Assembly: GCA_021108435.1 (NCBI GenBank)
Contig: JAIOQY010000177.1
Span: 1 to 38,784, forward strand
DNA length: 38,784 nt
Source: Candidatus Aegiribacteria sp.
GTDB lineage: Bacteria > Fermentibacterota > Fermentibacteria > Fermentibacterales > JCC-6
Reading direction: 5' to 3'
Under the pieces are notes generated by a model. The model was given only the letters and a program-made list of their open reading frames with translations, did not search any database and was not told the origin of the DNA. The translations under genes and the position numbers were made by a program. Below, in pieces: positions 15,416 to 24,878 of the stretch; the stretch's first letter is position 1, and the number at the start of each line of letters is the position of its first letter.

Positions 15416-16677
15416 ATCAGATCCTCCCTGGCGGGTCCTGTGGAAATTGCTTTGATGGGTACTCCGATAAGCTGCTCAATGAGCAGCACGTACTGTTTCG
15501 CATTTTCAGGCAGAGCTTCCCAGTCCCGTTCTCCGGAAATGTTTTCTTCCCATCCGGGCAGAGTTTCGTAAACAGGGGTATGATTCCCCAGTCTTGCCCC
15601 GGTTTCGAACAGTGTAAGATCTGTTTCCGGGTCAAGCACGTACTTCTTGCAGACTTTCAGTTCCGGTATACCGCTCAGCACATCCAGAAGTGTTAGAGCA
15701 GTCCAGGTGCATCCATTTATCCTGGCCGTGTAATTCGTCAGAACGGCATCAAACCACCCGCATCTTCTGGGTCTTCCTGTAGTTGCGCCATATTCGTTTC
15801 CCTGCTCTCTTATTCGTTCACCGAGCGCACAGGTAAGCTCAGTGGGAAACGGTCCGTTCCCCACCCTGGTGGAATAGGCTTTCATGACTCCGACAACTTC
15901 ATCAATCCTTACCGGTCCTATCCCGAGACTGGTGCATGCCGCTCCCGCTACACACGAACCGCATGTAACAAAGGGGTATGTGCCATGATCAGGATCAAGA
16001 AGAGTTCCCTGTGCTCCTTCAGCGATAACGGAACCATCGTTGTCCAGTATTCTTGCCAGGAGAAGAGATACATCCTCAGCATATTCAACAAGCTTCAGAG
16101 ATATACTGTTGAAAATTTCCACTTCACTGTTGAGAGATCTGATCTCATCTTCAGATAGATCAAGTGTTTTCAGGCAATCTTCGGTTATCAGCGCAGATTT
16201 CTCCAGGAATATGTCCGGCATCGCAGCATCCTCCAGCCGGATACCTTCCCGCATGAATTTCCGGACATAGGTCGGGCCGATTCCTCTATATGTAGTTCCT
16301 ATTGCTGAAACACCTCTTTCATCCTCATTTTTTCTCTCGAAATATTTACCTGCGGGATGTACAAGATGTACTTTTCCTGAAATGGAAAGCCTGTCCGTGA
16401 TTGAGATTCCATTTGTTTCCAGTGTCTTGATTTCATCCATCAGTGCTGCTGGGTCCAGTACACAGCCCGCACCGATGATTCCAAGGGGATCAGGGTGAAT
16501 CAGTCCGCTCGGAAGCTGGTGGAGAGCAATCCTTCGCCCTCCTGTTTCAACGGTATGCCCCGCGTTCGCACCTCCTGAAAACCTCGCAACTGCATCAGCG
16601 GTTCCCGAAAGGTGATCAACCATTTTTCCCTTGCCTTCATCTCCCCATTGCAACCCTGTTAATATGGTCGCTGGCAT
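15403..16677 (-). CDS. purA: Adenylosuccinate synthetase
   Basis: The product is 424 residues, against about 427-432 for the family. The GTP/IMP-binding motif GLQWGDEGKGKMVDHL is at 8-23. It is followed by GGANAGHTVE near 35, GTTYRGIGPTYVRKFMREG near 127, EGAQGTLLDPDHGTYPFVT near 220 and the C-terminal TGRPRRCGWFDAV near 300. The enzyme couples IMP, aspartate and GTP to make adenylosuccinate, the committed step to AMP. It sits 13 nt after engB in the long minus-strand operon and overlaps the TatD fusion gene at its 3' end. Confidence 0.97.
   Translation of the reverse strand: MPATILTGLQWGDEGKGKMVDHLSGTADAVARFSGGANAGHTVETGGRRIALHQLPSGLIHPDPLGIIGAGCVLDPAALMDEIKTLETNGISITDRLSISGKVHLVHPAGKYFERKNEDERGVSAIGTTYRGIGPTYVRKFMREGIRLEDAAMPDIFLEKSALITEDCLKTLDLSEDEIRSLNSEVEIFNSISLKLVEYAEDVSLLLARILDNDGSVIAEGAQGTLLDPDHGTYPFVTCGSCVAGAACTSLGIGPVRIDEVVGVMKAYSTRVGNGPFPTELTCALGERIREQGNEYGATTGRPRRCGWFDAVLTNYTARINGCTWTALTLLDVLSGIPELKVCKKYVLDPETDLTLFETGARLGNHTPVYETLPGWEENISGERDWEALPENAKQYVLLIEQLIGVPIKAISTGPAREDLIWRM
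15413..15427 (-). promoter_or_regulatory. Shine-Dalgarno site and CTG start inside the purA 3' end
   Basis: GGAGG (15427-15423), 7 nt and CTG (15415-15413) lie in the last codons of purA, in another frame. The purA stop (TAG, 15405-15403) follows 7 nt later. Translation of the TatD fusion therefore probably starts by coupling to purA. Confidence 0.5.
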
Positions 16678-16690
16678 GATAATCCTTTCA

Positions 16691-17257
16691 TTATGAGACA
16701 GCCTGGAAAAGCCATTTTTTCAATTCCTTTATCCCGGATCCCGTAATTGATGACACTGGAATTACCGGCCCCATATCCTGAGCTTTTCTGACTGCTGAAG
16801 CAAGTTTTCCTTTTTTCAGTTTATCCGATTTAGTAAGCGCAATCACATATGGTCTCCCCCGGTTCTTCAGGAATTCAACCATTTCCATATCAATAGGGAG
16901 ACACGGATGCCTTGCATCGACCAGAAGGACAACTCCCCGCAGCGGCAATCTTTCCATCAGATAGGTCATGATCCAACCGGCCCACTCTTCGCGATTCTTT
17001 GATGGCGCCCGAGCATATCCATATCCAGGAAGATCTACAATGTAGTAACTGCCGGAAACTGAGTAAAGATTGAGAAACTGTGTGCAACCGGGTCTGGAAC
17101 TTGTCCGGGCTACTGATGTGCCCCCGTTCAGTCTGTTAAGAAGTGATGATTTACCCACATTGGATCGGCCTGCAAAAGATACTTCAGGCAACCCGTCATG
17201 GGGAAGACTCCCGGAACCGGGACAACTTCGAAGAAATTTAACATTTAGTGAAGACAT
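16691..17257 (-). CDS. engB: Ribosome biogenesis GTPase EngB/YsxC/YihA
   Basis: The product is 188 residues, within the family's usual 190-210. The G motifs are visible: G1 GRSNVGKSSLLN near 31, G3 DLPGYGYA near 76 and G4 ALTKSDK near 138, with the conserved GCTQFLNLY effector region near 58. EngB assists late assembly of the large ribosomal subunit and is often essential. It sits between clpX (17 nt) and purA. Confidence 0.94.
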   Translation of the reverse strand: MSSLNVKFLRSCPGSGSLPHDGLPEVSFAGRSNVGKSSLLNRLNGGTSVARTSSRPGCTQFLNLYSVSGSYYIVDLPGYGYARAPSKNREEWAGWIMTYLMERLPLRGVVLLVDARHPCLPIDMEMVEFLKNRGRPYVIALTKSDKLKKGKLASAVRKAQDMGPVIPVSSITGSGIKELKKWLFQAVS

Positions 17258-17274
17258 TACTTAATAAAGTCGTT

Positions 17275-18534
17275 TCAGCCGGCTTTTCCGGTTTCCTTCT
17301 TTTTCCGGGATCTGACAATCCTCGGTTCTGATTCTCCTCTGATCACGGCAGGAGAAACCACGAGTTTACTCACATCATCAAGATCAGGCAGATAGTACAT
17401 GGGTTCCAGAAGTACATTCTCGATTACGGAACGTAATCCTCTGGCTCCGGTGCCAATCTTCTTCGCTGTCTGCGCAACCTCTTTAAGGGCACTTTTTGTA
17501 AATTCAAGTTTTACATCCTCGAGTTCGAAAAGGTATTCGTACTGTCGTACAAGGGCATTTCTGGGCTTTGTAAGAACATTGACAAGATCATCAATATCCA
17601 GATCATCAAGTGCCACATGAACGGGCAGTCTGCCGACAAGTTCGGGAACCAGACCATATCTGACCAGATCATGCGGTTGAACGTTAGCCATAATATTGGT
17701 GTCACTGTCAGCAACTGAGTTGACGGTTGCACTAAATCCCATTGAGCTTTTTTTAAGACGTTTCTCTATGATCTTATCCAGGTCATTGAATGCACCTCCG
17801 CAGATGAAGAGGATATTGCTGGTATCTACGAGAATATTATCCTGATAAGGGTGTTTTCTGCCACCCTGAGGAGGTACGCTTGCAACAGTTCCTTCGATGA
17901 TCTTCAGAAGAGCCTGCTGTACTCCCTCACCGGAAACATCCCTTGTAATAGACGGATTCTCAGACTTTCTCGAAATCTTGTCAAGTTCGTCTATATAGAT
18001 GATACCCTGTTGCGCGGCAAGAACATCCATATCAGTAACCTGAAGCAGTCTGAGCAGGATATTCTCGACATCCTCTCCGACATACCCCGCTTCTGTAAGT
18101 GTGGTCGCATCCGCTATTGCAAAAGGAACATCCAGTATTCTGGCCAGAGTCTGCGCCAGAAGCGTCTTTCCGACGCCTGTGGGTCCCATCAGGAGAATAT
18201 TGCTTTTCTCGAGTTCAACATCCCCGGAATTGTTTCTGGATCGCAATCTTTTGTAATGGTTGTAAACGGCAACCGAAAGAACCTTTTTGGCCTGCTCCTG
18301 ACCGACCACATATTCATCCAGCTGCGCCTTTATCTCGGAAGGAACAGGCAGAATCTCCTTTACGAGTTCCGGAACATCAGGCTTGATGTCCTTTTCAATC
18401 TCAACCAGCTCGTTGCAGTACCTTATACACTCATCGCAGATATGAACGCCGGGACCTTGTATCAGCTGGTTAACCTCAGCAATTGATCTTCCACAGAATG
18501 AACACTTTTTTTCCTTACCCATAATATTTCCCAT
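17275..18534 (-). CDS. clpX: ATP-dependent Clp protease ATP-binding subunit ClpX
   Basis: The product is about 419 residues. The N-terminal zinc-binding domain (Cys pairs in CSFCGR and CDECIRYC) is followed by the AAA+ core: Walker [13 protein letters not shown] near 118, Walker [12 protein letters not shown] near 180 and the GAR-type pore region near 195. Sensor and C-terminal small domains follow ([29 protein letters not shown]). ClpX unfolds tagged substrates and feeds them to ClpP. ATG 18534 overlaps the clpP stop by one base; ATG 18522 is an alternative start. The order tig-clpP-clpX is the classical bacterial one. Confidence 0.97.
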   Translation of the reverse strand: MGNIMGKEKKCSFCGRSIAEVNQLIQGPGVHICDECIRYCNELVEIEKDIKPDVPELVKEILPVPSEIKAQLDEYVVGQEQAKKVLSVAVYNHYKRLRSRNNSGDVELEKSNILLMGPTGVGKTLLAQTLARILDVPFAIADATTLTEAGYVGEDVENILLRLLQVTDMDVLAAQQGIIYIDELDKISRKSENPSITRDVSGEGVQQALLKIIEGTVASVPPQGGRKHPYQDNILVDTSNILFICGGAFNDLDKIIEKRLKKSSMGFSATVNSVADSDTNIMANVQPHDLVRYGLVPELVGRLPVHVALDDLDIDDLVNVLTKPRNALVRQYEYLFELEDVKLEFTKSALKEVAQTAKKIGTGARGLRSVIENVLLEPMYYLPDLDDVSKLVVSPAVIRGESEPRIVRSRKKKETGKAG

Positions 18535-19121
18535 CAAGTCCTGGATAAAAGCATGTTATCTACTACACCGTAATCAACCGCTTCCTGTGCATCCATCCAG
18601 AAATTCCTGTCCGTATCGGTTGTTATTCTTTCAAGCGACTGCCCTGTATGCTCAGCAAGAATAGTATTCAGTGTTTCCTTTGATTTAGTAATCTCCCTGG
18701 CCTGTATCTCTATATCTGTGGCCTGGCCCTGGGCTCCTCCCATTGGCTGATGAATCATCACTCTTGCATGAGGAAGAATGTTCCGTTTACCCTTCGCGCC
18801 CGCAGCCAGAAGGACTGCTGCCATACTTGCGGCGGTACCCATACAGAATGTAGCTATCGGTGGTTTGATGAACTGCATTGTATCGTAAATCGCAAGCCCT
18901 GATGAAACCATGCCTCCAGGGCTGCTGATATACATGTTGATGTCCTTTTTGGAATCCTCTCCTTCAAGAAACAACAACTGGGCGACAATCAGGCTGGCGG
19001 TCTGACCGGTCATGGTATCACCTACAAATATGATCCGCTCCTTCAGAAGGCGTGAATAAATATCGTAGGATCTTTCCCTGTTTCCTTCTCGCTCTACAAC
19101 AAACGGTATGATAGATGGCAT
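18534..19121 (-). CDS. clpP: ATP-dependent Clp protease proteolytic subunit ClpP
   Basis: The product is 195 residues. The catalytic Ser 99 lies in [15 protein letters not shown], His 124 in [16 protein letters not shown], and the Asp in the [13 protein letters not shown] region near 173. The oxyanion-loop motif [19 protein letters not shown] is near 64. The protein starts directly with [10 protein letters not shown], so there is little or no propeptide. It forms a tetradecamer that degrades proteins delivered by ClpX. The start shares one base with the tig stop, so the operon is tightly coupled. Confidence 0.97.
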   Translation of the reverse strand: MPSIIPFVVEREGNRERSYDIYSRLLKERIIFVGDTMTGQTASLIVAQLLFLEGEDSKKDINMYISSPGGMVSSGLAIYDTMQFIKPPIATFCMGTAASMAAVLLAAGAKGKRNILPHARVMIHQPMGGAQGQATDIEIQAREITKSKETLNTILAEHTGQSLERITTDTDRNFWMDAQEAVDYGVVDNMLLSRT

Positions 19122-20398
19122 CAGGATTGCTCCTCTTCCCTGGATATTTCCTTATTCGGTTCTGCTCCGTTATCTTCAACACTTATCCAGTGCCAGGATG
19201 AGTCCGGTTCTTCCCCGGATGTATTCTTGTCTTTTCCCTTTCGGGGCTTCTTATCAATGATATCAGCACGATCAAGGATAAGTTCCACAGCTTTTCTGTT
19301 TCTGAGTCTGTCCAGAACGGATGCAGCCGACTCTTCGGAGTTCTTTTCAGTATTAATGTCCTCTTCAGTAATTTCGATATTTTCCTTCAAAGCAACAGCT
19401 CTGAGCACAAGGAATTCCCGAACCTTTTTCAAAGCCAGTTCTTTTGTCGCCTCTATGGTTTCCTTGCCTGGTTCTTCTTCCCCAAGCCTTTTAAGGTAGT
19501 CCTGTGTAAGGTTATCAACCATGTATACAGGCGGGTCGAACGGGTTGCTTTCCAGAAGACTGTCAATGGCTTCTCTTTCTTTAAGAAAAACTATCTCCTG
19601 CTCGTAGCGGTTTCTGACGCTTTCCTCTACTTTTTTCCGGAGATCTTCCACACTGTCAACGTCAGCTGCTTTCTTTGCAAATTCGTCGTTAAGCTCGGGG
19701 AGAACAGGATGTCTGATATCCATTATCCTGAATCTATGAACAGGATGCAGGTTTTCCTCTGTATCATTATCCATCCTGGCCAGGAACTGTGTGCCTGCCG
19801 CAGCTCCCAGAACCAGTTCATCAAAACCTGTTCCAATCTGTGATTCTCCGATTCTAATACTGAACTCCTGCGGTTCTCCCGAATCTCCGTCCGGCACCGC
19901 TTCAAGCAGCACAAGGTCACCTTCTTCAGACTGCCTGTCAACTGTTTCAAAGCTGACCATTTTCTCGCGGAACGAATCTATCGTATCTTCTACCGCAGTT
20001 TCAATATCGAGAGAAGGCAGTTCTATTTTAATACCGTCGAGCCCTTCGGGTTCAGGGGTTTCATAGAGTGAAAAAGTCATTTCGAAAGAGTACGCTTTCT
20101 CCTCCGCGGGAAGTTCTATCTTTCCCTCAGGATCATTATCATCAAGTATCCAGTCTTCCTCTTCGAGCATTGCTGAAGTGAGTTCCCGCCTGACGATATC
20201 AGCGACTTCCGCCTTTATAATATTTCCATACTGCTTTTCAATAATCGACCTGGGTACTTTCCCGGGTCTGAACCCCGGTATTTCAAGATCCTTTGTAATC
20301 TGCTTGCGAATATCACGGAAATGCGATGATATCCTGTCGGATGATTCCGTAAAACATACGGTTCTTCTGTTCTCTTCTGACTTCACAATGTCATACAT
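19121..20398 (-). CDS. tig: Trigger factor (ribosome-associated chaperone/PPIase)
   Basis: The product is about 425 residues. The N-terminal ribosome-binding domain has the signature [17 protein letters not shown] near 41-57. The FKBP-type peptidyl-prolyl isomerase part (about 150-235) reads [19 protein letters not shown], then [13 protein letters not shown] long charged helical C-domain follows ([20 protein letters not shown] near 258), and a low-complexity Glu/Lys/Ser tail ends the chain. It binds nascent chains at the tunnel exit. ATG 20398 is preferred: longer frames read back into the tRNA-Leu gene. That tRNA ends 22 nt upstream, so tig may be on the tRNA transcript. Confidence 0.95.
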   Translation of the reverse strand: MYDIVKSEENRRTVCFTESSDRISSHFRDIRKQITKDLEIPGFRPGKVPRSIIEKQYGNIIKAEVADIVRRELTSAMLEEEDWILDDNDPEGKIELPAEEKAYSFEMTFSLYETPEPEGLDGIKIELPSLDIETAVEDTIDSFREKMVSFETVDRQSEEGDLVLLEAVPDGDSGEPQEFSIRIGESQIGTGFDELVLGAAAGTQFLARMDNDTEENLHPVHRFRIMDIRHPVLPELNDEFAKKAADVDSVEDLRKKVEESVRNRYEQEIVFLKEREAIDSLLESNPFDPPVYMVDNLTQDYLKRLGEEEPGKETIEATKELALKKVREFLVLRAVALKENIEITEEDINTEKNSEESAASVLDRLRNRKAVELILDRADIIDKKPRKGKDKNTSGEEPDSSWHWISVEDNGAEPNKEISREEEQS

Positions 20399-20419
20399 CA
20401 GTTGTTCTTCCCTTTGAAA

Positions 20420-20505
20420 TGGTGCGAGAGGGGGGACTTGAACCCCCACAAGTCTAACTTACCAGATCCTAAATCTGGCGCGTCTGCCAATTCCGCCACT
20501 CTCGC
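20420..20505 (-). tRNA. tRNA-Leu (anticodon UAG)
   Basis: On the minus strand, GCGAGAG pairs with CTCTCGC, followed by discriminator A and an encoded CCA (20422-20420). The D arm contains GGCGGAATTGGCAGACGC, typical of class II tRNA-Leu. The anticodon stem CCAGA/TCTGG carries the loop TTTAGGA, hence TAG. A variable arm is present, and the T arm contains GTTCAAGTC. The gene lies just ahead of tig. Confidence 0.96.
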
Positions 20506-20630
20506 AGTCAATGATCAGTAAATGTGCAACCGCCAAATATGCACGGATAAAACATTTCCGTCAAAGATCATAATTCCGTTTTGGAAACCTTTTCCTCGCG
20601 ATCCGGGTGGAATACGCACTCAGGTTATCG

Positions 20631-21317
20631 TTAATCCTGTTCAGAGCGGTACTGTTCCCTGACAAGCGCAGCCTCATCACTCTCTGGATACCTGTTGAGC
20701 AGCAGATCAAAGAGACGGTCTCTCTCAAAAGGAGCGCTGTGAGCACCGTAGATATCAGCTGCCCTGAATATAGCTCCTGCAGCCCATTCGGAACCTGGAT
20801 ACATGTAATACAGGGCAACCAGATCCTCTATGGCGCGATGCGACTGTCCGGCTGCTTCCCAGCAGATAGCCATGTAATACAAAGCATCATCAGCAAGAGA
20901 AGAGGTCGGGTATTTCTCGTGAAGTTCCATGAACCCATGTGCTGATATCTCGAAACTCCCCTGCTGGAACTGCCTGTAAGCCTCCTCGTAGAGAAGTCTG
21001 GCGTCGGGTCCGGAGACAGTATCCTGTTCAGTGATTCCGCTGGTATTGCCAAGTCTGATCAATGCAAGAGAAAGTTCATCAGCAATGGCTGTAAGCCTCT
21101 CAATCTCAGAGGAACTTCTGGAACCTGATTGTGCCTGAAGCCCTCTCAGAAGACTCTCGTTCTCTTTCATAGCAAGGGTCAGTGAATCAATCTCATTCCG
21201 CATCGAAAGCTGCCCGGCTTCAATGTCAGCGATCTCCTTCGGAGTGTGAACCCAGACACCAAAACATCCTGTAAATGTAAGTGACAGAAAAACCGCAGTG
21301 ATAATTCCTCGAATCAT
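20631..21317 (-). CDS. Tol-Pal system protein YbgF/CpoB-like lipoprotein
   Basis: The product is 228 residues with a lipoprotein signal (lipobox TFTGC, Cys 18), unlike the periplasmic E. coli CpoB. Residues about 30-95 are heptad-rich (IADIEAGQLSMRNEIDSLTL), as in the CpoB trimerisation coiled coil. From about 105 come TPR-like repeats, such as LLYEEAYRQFQQGSFEISAH and DALYYMAICWEAAGQSHRAI. CpoB links Tol-Pal to peptidoglycan synthesis at division. The gene starts one base after the pal stop, in the canonical last position of the cluster. Confidence 0.88.
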   Translation of the reverse strand: MIRGIITAVFLSLTFTGCFGVWVHTPKEIADIEAGQLSMRNEIDSLTLAMKENESLLRGLQAQSGSRSSSEIERLTAIADELSLALIRLGNTSGITEQDTVSGPDARLLYEEAYRQFQQGSFEISAHGFMELHEKYPTSSLADDALYYMAICWEAAGQSHRAIEDLVALYYMYPGSEWAAGAIFRAADIYGAHSAPFERDRLFDLLLNRYPESDEAALVREQYRSEQD

Positions 21318-21318
21318 A

Positions 21319-21864
21319 TCAGTTTCCCGGAAGAACTCTGAAGTGAGCTCTTCTGTTCAATGACCAGGCCTGTTCTGTATGAGCCGGATCAAAGGGACGT
21401 TCCTTGCCGTAACTTACAAACTGAAGCCGGGTGGAAGCTACACCGTAATTAGCGAGATAGTTATAGACGGAAAGAGCCCTGTTCTCTCCAAGAGCAAGGT
21501 TGTAATCAATTGTACCTCTTTCGTCGCAGTGACCTTCGATAAGGATTCTGAATCCCGGTGTTTCCAGCATATAGGACGAGTTCTGCATCAGAATATCAAG
21601 AGCTTCAGGTGACAGTTCATCACTGTCGTAGTTAAAAAAGATATCGTTCAGATGCTCCTGGTAAACAAGAAGCATATCCATTCCGGAGGACAGTGTATCT
21701 GTTTCCCATACTCCCGTAAGGGTATCCGCGAATTCCTCTACAATAACAGTGGTTGTGTCATCTCCGTCCGGAATAGTGTCATCCGGTCTGCAGCCTGAGA
21801 TGGACATTGCAAGCACAAGCATGACTGATACTGCCAGAGTCGATGTCAATCGAACTCTCATCAT
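21319..21864 (-). CDS. pal: Peptidoglycan-associated lipoprotein Pal
   Basis: The product is 181 residues. ATG 21864 is chosen because GGAAGG lies 6 nt upstream and the signal then reads MMRVRLTSTLAVS to lipobox SISGC (Cys 25). The C-terminal OmpA-like domain (about 70-180) has IFFNYDSDELSPEAL, then LIEGHCDERGTIDYNLALGE and NRRAHFRVLP. These are the residues that hold the peptidoglycan stem peptide. Pal bridges the outer membrane to the wall and interacts with TolB, whose gene lies directly upstream. Confidence 0.95.
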   Translation of the reverse strand: MMRVRLTSTLAVSVMLVLAMSISGCRPDDTIPDGDDTTTVIVEEFADTLTGVWETDTLSSGMDMLLVYQEHLNDIFFNYDSDELSPEALDILMQNSSYMLETPGFRILIEGHCDERGTIDYNLALGENRALSVYNYLANYGVASTRLQFVSYGKERPFDPAHTEQAWSLNRRAHFRVLPGN

Positions 21865-21898
21865 AATCATCCTTCCTTTCATGGAGAAATGATCGAAA

Positions 21899-23086
21899 TT
21901 ATTTGAATCCAAGCGGTGACCATGTCGGACAGTAACTCTCACCGCTCAAGGAAAGCTTTCTCACTGTAAGCCCGTTAAGTTCCAGCACGAAAACAGCACG
22001 CTGCCCGTCCATATCGCTGCTGAAGGCGATATGCCTTCCGGTAGGCCCCCAAACAGGATCTTCGTTAAGAGATCCTTCGAATGTAACCTGACGGATGTTG
22101 GAACCGTCAGCGTCCATGACGAATATGTGAAAATTGTTCCCGACCCTGGCGGTATAGGCTATTCTATCCCCATCTGGCGACCATGATGGACTGTCACAGT
22201 ACGAGTGGGATCGAGTTGCTCTCATAGCCGTTCCGCCTGAACTGTCCATGATATAGAGCTGTGGATATCCAATTCTGTCACTGGTAAAAACAACCTGCCT
22301 TCCGTTGGGCGAAAAACTCGCTGAGGTTTCAATGGATCCCCTGAGAGTGAGACGATTTGTCTCGCAGGACACAGGATCAAACACGTATATATCCACATTC
22401 CCGCCCCGGGAAAGTGTAAGCGCAATCGACTCACCATCGGAACTCCAGGCGGGTGAGGAGTTGAGTCCCGGGCTTGAAAGAATACTCCTTGCCGAAGCAT
22501 CCGAAAAACTGTAACACCACAGATCGCCATTACCGGACTGAAAGGATGTAAACGCAATTCTGTCGCCATCGGGTGACCATGCCGGAGTTGTAATAACTTC
22601 ATCATCCGTCATGACATGTATTTCTGATCTGGGATCCATTGATTTGACCGTCAGAGCGTAACTTGACCCGGTTCTGGTTATATAGGAAATCCATGTGGAA
22701 GCGATTCCGTTTTCGCCTGTAAGGTCATATACAAGATCATCAGCAAATGCATGTACAAGCGAATAGATTGTATATCCCGAGTAATTCCTGGCCAGAAGCG
22801 GTTCCCCGCCCGAAAAGACTTCTGCCCTGAGTTCAATTCCATCGGTGGTGTTCCTGACCTCAACCGTTACTTCGGCGTAACCATCATCCTTAGTTATAAG
22901 GAGACCGGAAAAATCGATATCCTCCTGCAGCTGTTCTCTCGCTATGTCTGCAATATCTCTGTCACCGCTTACATTGACGGAAACAGGAATACATTCAGCG
23001 CCTACAGGTGTCATGGGAATAAAATTATCTGCCAGTACGGTTCCCATGCAGATCAATAAGGACATTAGCATGCCCGAAGTCCTCAT
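21899..23086 (-). CDS. tolB: Tol-Pal system beta-propeller protein TolB
   Basis: The product is 395 residues with a signal peptide (MRTSGMLMSLLICMGTVLA) and an N-terminal alpha/beta domain (about 25-150, DIADIAREQLQEDIDFSGLL). A six-bladed propeller follows with PD40 repeats: TPAWSPDGDRIAFTS, SPAWSSDGESIALTL, SASFSPNGRQVVFTS, SPSWSPDGDRIAYTA and DPVWGPTGRHIAFSS. TolB is the periplasmic partner of Pal and TolA. ATG 23086 is preferred, 2 nt past the upstream stop and after CCGGAGTGA; the longer frame lacks a signal. Confidence 0.95.
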   Translation of the reverse strand: MRTSGMLMSLLICMGTVLADNFIPMTPVGAECIPVSVNVSGDRDIADIAREQLQEDIDFSGLLITKDDGYAEVTVEVRNTTDGIELRAEVFSGGEPLLARNYSGYTIYSLVHAFADDLVYDLTGENGIASTWISYITRTGSSYALTVKSMDPRSEIHVMTDDEVITTPAWSPDGDRIAFTSFQSGNGDLWCYSFSDASARSILSSPGLNSSPAWSSDGESIALTLSRGGNVDIYVFDPVSCETNRLTLRGSIETSASFSPNGRQVVFTSDRIGYPQLYIMDSSGGTAMRATRSHSYCDSPSWSPDGDRIAYTARVGNNFHIFVMDADGSNIRQVTFEGSLNEDPVWGPTGRHIAFSSDMDGQRAVFVLELNGLTVRKLSLSGESYCPTWSPLGFK

Positions 23087-23090
23087 CTGT

Positions 23091-23804
23091 TCACTCCGGT
23101 CCAAGAAATTCAATATTAATGATTGCCGGGGTATTTCTTCCCGGCGGCATCGGTGGAATCTGCGCTCTTGACAGCGCGCTTTCCACAGCTCTGTCAAACG
23201 CTGATGTCCCACTCTTCCTGACAACCTCAATCTCAGATGTACCATCCGGATTGATTATTAGAATTACCCGATATGATCTTTCAGGTTCCACAGATGTTCT
23301 GTATCCTCTTCTTACTGCATTGAAAACTCTTGACTCGTAAGTTCCGGGGCCTGGAGCTCCCGAACCGGCTGCCCCTTCCCCGCTGACAGATACGAATTCT
23401 GATGCTTCAACGGAATCCTGAGCCTCTAACTCCTCGTGGGCCTCATCCAGTGGCTGTTCTTCAACAACTTCTTCCACTTGATCAGAAGCCTGGTCTTCTG
23501 TCTCCTGCGGATCAATTATCTGCTCTTCTGTAACTTCGGGTACCGATACCTCTATCGCGATTTCAGCCGGGTTTTCAGCAGGATGCACTATATCCGGAGG
23601 TGAAGATGTAATTTCATTCGAAGTCAGCGTGACCATGTTTACCATAATGGCATCACCTCCGCCGGGAAGTACCATTACGCTGCTCGAAGAAGTAATCAGT
23701 CCAACCACTAGAAGAAGTACATGTCCTGCTATGACAAAGATGACATCTCGACGCTGGAGGGAGTAACTGTTCCGTTCTCCTTGTCTGGAATCAGTGAATT
23801 TCAT
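23091..23804 (-). CDS. TolA/TonB-type energy transducer
   Basis: The product is 237 residues from ATG 23804. There is a short cytoplasmic N-terminus, one membrane segment (VIFVIAGHVLLLVVGLI, about 21-37) and a periplasmic linker rich in Glu, Val and Gln (about 75-145). The C-terminal TonB-like domain (about 160-237) has AVRRGYRTSVEPERSYRVIL, then NPDGTSEIEVVRKSGTSAFD. The position between tolR and tolB argues for the TolA role, passing proton-motive-force energy from TolQR to TolB-Pal. By sequence alone it resembles TonB. It overlaps tolR by 14 nt. Confidence 0.88.
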   Translation of the reverse strand: MKFTDSRQGERNSYSLQRRDVIFVIAGHVLLLVVGLITSSSSVMVLPGGGDAIMVNMVTLTSNEITSSPPDIVHPAENPAEIAIEVSVPEVTEEQIIDPQETEDQASDQVEEVVEEQPLDEAHEELEAQDSVEASEFVSVSGEGAAGSGAPGPGTYESRVFNAVRRGYRTSVEPERSYRVILIINPDGTSEIEVVRKSGTSAFDRAVESALSRAQIPPMPPGRNTPAIINIEFLGPE

Positions 23805-24213
23805 CCGCTTCCAATCTCGATTCCTGGATAAGCCCCACATTGAGATAACCACCGCTGCCAAGTTCGGTCAGGGCGTTCGCAACTACCTCGTATCTCACAT
23901 CCCTGTCCGCCCTGACAAAGGCTTCGGAACGGCCGGAATTGTGAGCTGCTTCAGCAATATCCGAAAGATCCTCCAGCAGAACCTGCTCGCCGGAAATGGC
24001 CAGGTTGCCATATGCGTCGATTTCGAGAACCAGTGATTCGTTGGGATCAAGGCTGCTCAGAACCCTTCCAGTGTTCGAAGAAGGGGGAGTAACATCCGCA
24101 CTTCGCTGCATCACCGGAGATGTCAGCATGAAGATCACCAGTAGAACAAGGGTGACATCCACCAGATTCGTAACATTAATTGCGGAGAACTGCTTATACC
24201 TGGTTCGTATCAT
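23791..24213 (-). CDS. tolR: Biopolymer transporter ExbD/TolR
   Basis: The product is 140 residues. The single N-terminal membrane segment contains the conserved NLVDVTLVLLVIFMLTSPVM (about 16-35), with the proton-path Asp at residue 19. The periplasmic domain follows, with LVLEIDAYGNLAISGEQVLL near 64 and AFVRADRDVRYEVVANAL near 98. With TolQ it forms the proton-driven motor of the Tol-Pal complex. The start overlaps the tolQ stop by 4 nt. Confidence 0.93.
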   Translation of the reverse strand: MIRTRYKQFSAINVTNLVDVTLVLLVIFMLTSPVMQRSADVTPPSSNTGRVLSSLDPNESLVLEIDAYGNLAISGEQVLLEDLSDIAEAAHNSGRSEAFVRADRDVRYEVVANALTELGSGGYLNVGLIQESRLEADEIH

Positions 24214-24878
24214 TCAAGACTGCCTCTTCTACAGACGTCCACAAGTTCAGAAAGGAACCGATCCATATCTCCGGCTAATGAATTGATCCTGCCGACAACG
24301 AAGTTGTGGAAGATATTCGCGGGAATCGCGGCCATCAGCCCTGCAACAGTTGTGGTCAACGCTGCCGCGATACCGGCTCCCACTGCGCTGAGATCAGCAA
24401 CGCCAAGTTCCCTCATTCCTATGAAACTCGACAAAACCCCCCATACCGTACCAAGCAATCCAAGCAGAGGAGCTACACTTGTTACAGTCGCAAGCAGTCC
24501 GATATTCCGTTCGCGCTGGGCAAGATCCTCTCCTGCCTCCCGCTCAAGAGCACTGGACAGGCTGGATGCTTCCTCGATAGAAAGGGGTTCTGTAATACCT
24601 CTATCGGTTCTTCTCTGAAGAAAACGGCCTGCCTCAGCGTACATTCGCGCAAGCGGTCCTATTTCACTACTTCTGTTCCAGAATTCCCCGCCAGGCGGTC
24701 TGCCTGTTGTTCTCAGTGCATCCATAAAGATCTTCGATGAACTGAGAATTGCTCTGAATTCCCGAATCTTCGCTATTGCAACAGCCCATGAACCAACCGA
24801 AAGGACAGCAATAATCACAAGAATGAGTTTTGTGACAATATCAGCCTGACGGACTATCTCAATAACTTGCCCTATCAA
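24210..24878 (-). CDS. tolQ: MotA/TolQ/ExbB proton channel family protein
   Basis: The product is 222 residues from TTG 24878, with GGAGGA 6 nt upstream. There are three membrane segments (about 16-34, 125-150 and 167-190). The conserved MotA/TolQ/ExbB block is NIGLLATVTSVAPLLGLLGT, then VGAGIAAALTTTVAGLMAAI. TolQ forms the pentameric channel around TolR. It overlaps the ridA-like frame by 4 nt, so its translation may be coupled to that damaged gene. Confidence 0.94.
   Translation of the reverse strand: MIGQVIEIVRQADIVTKLILVIIAVLSVGSWAVAIAKIREFRAILSSSKIFMDALRTTGRPPGGEFWNRSSEIGPLARMYAEAGRFLQRRTDRGITEPLSIEEASSLSSALEREAGEDLAQRERNIGLLATVTSVAPLLGLLGTVWGVLSSFIGMRELGVADLSAVGAGIAAALTTTVAGLMAAIPANIFHNFVVGRINSLAGDMDRFLSELVDVCRRGSLE

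Noticed and set aside
20399-20449. Upstream extension of the trigger factor frame
   Set aside because: It would be translated from the tRNA-Leu gene; the ATG at 20398 begins the conserved protein.
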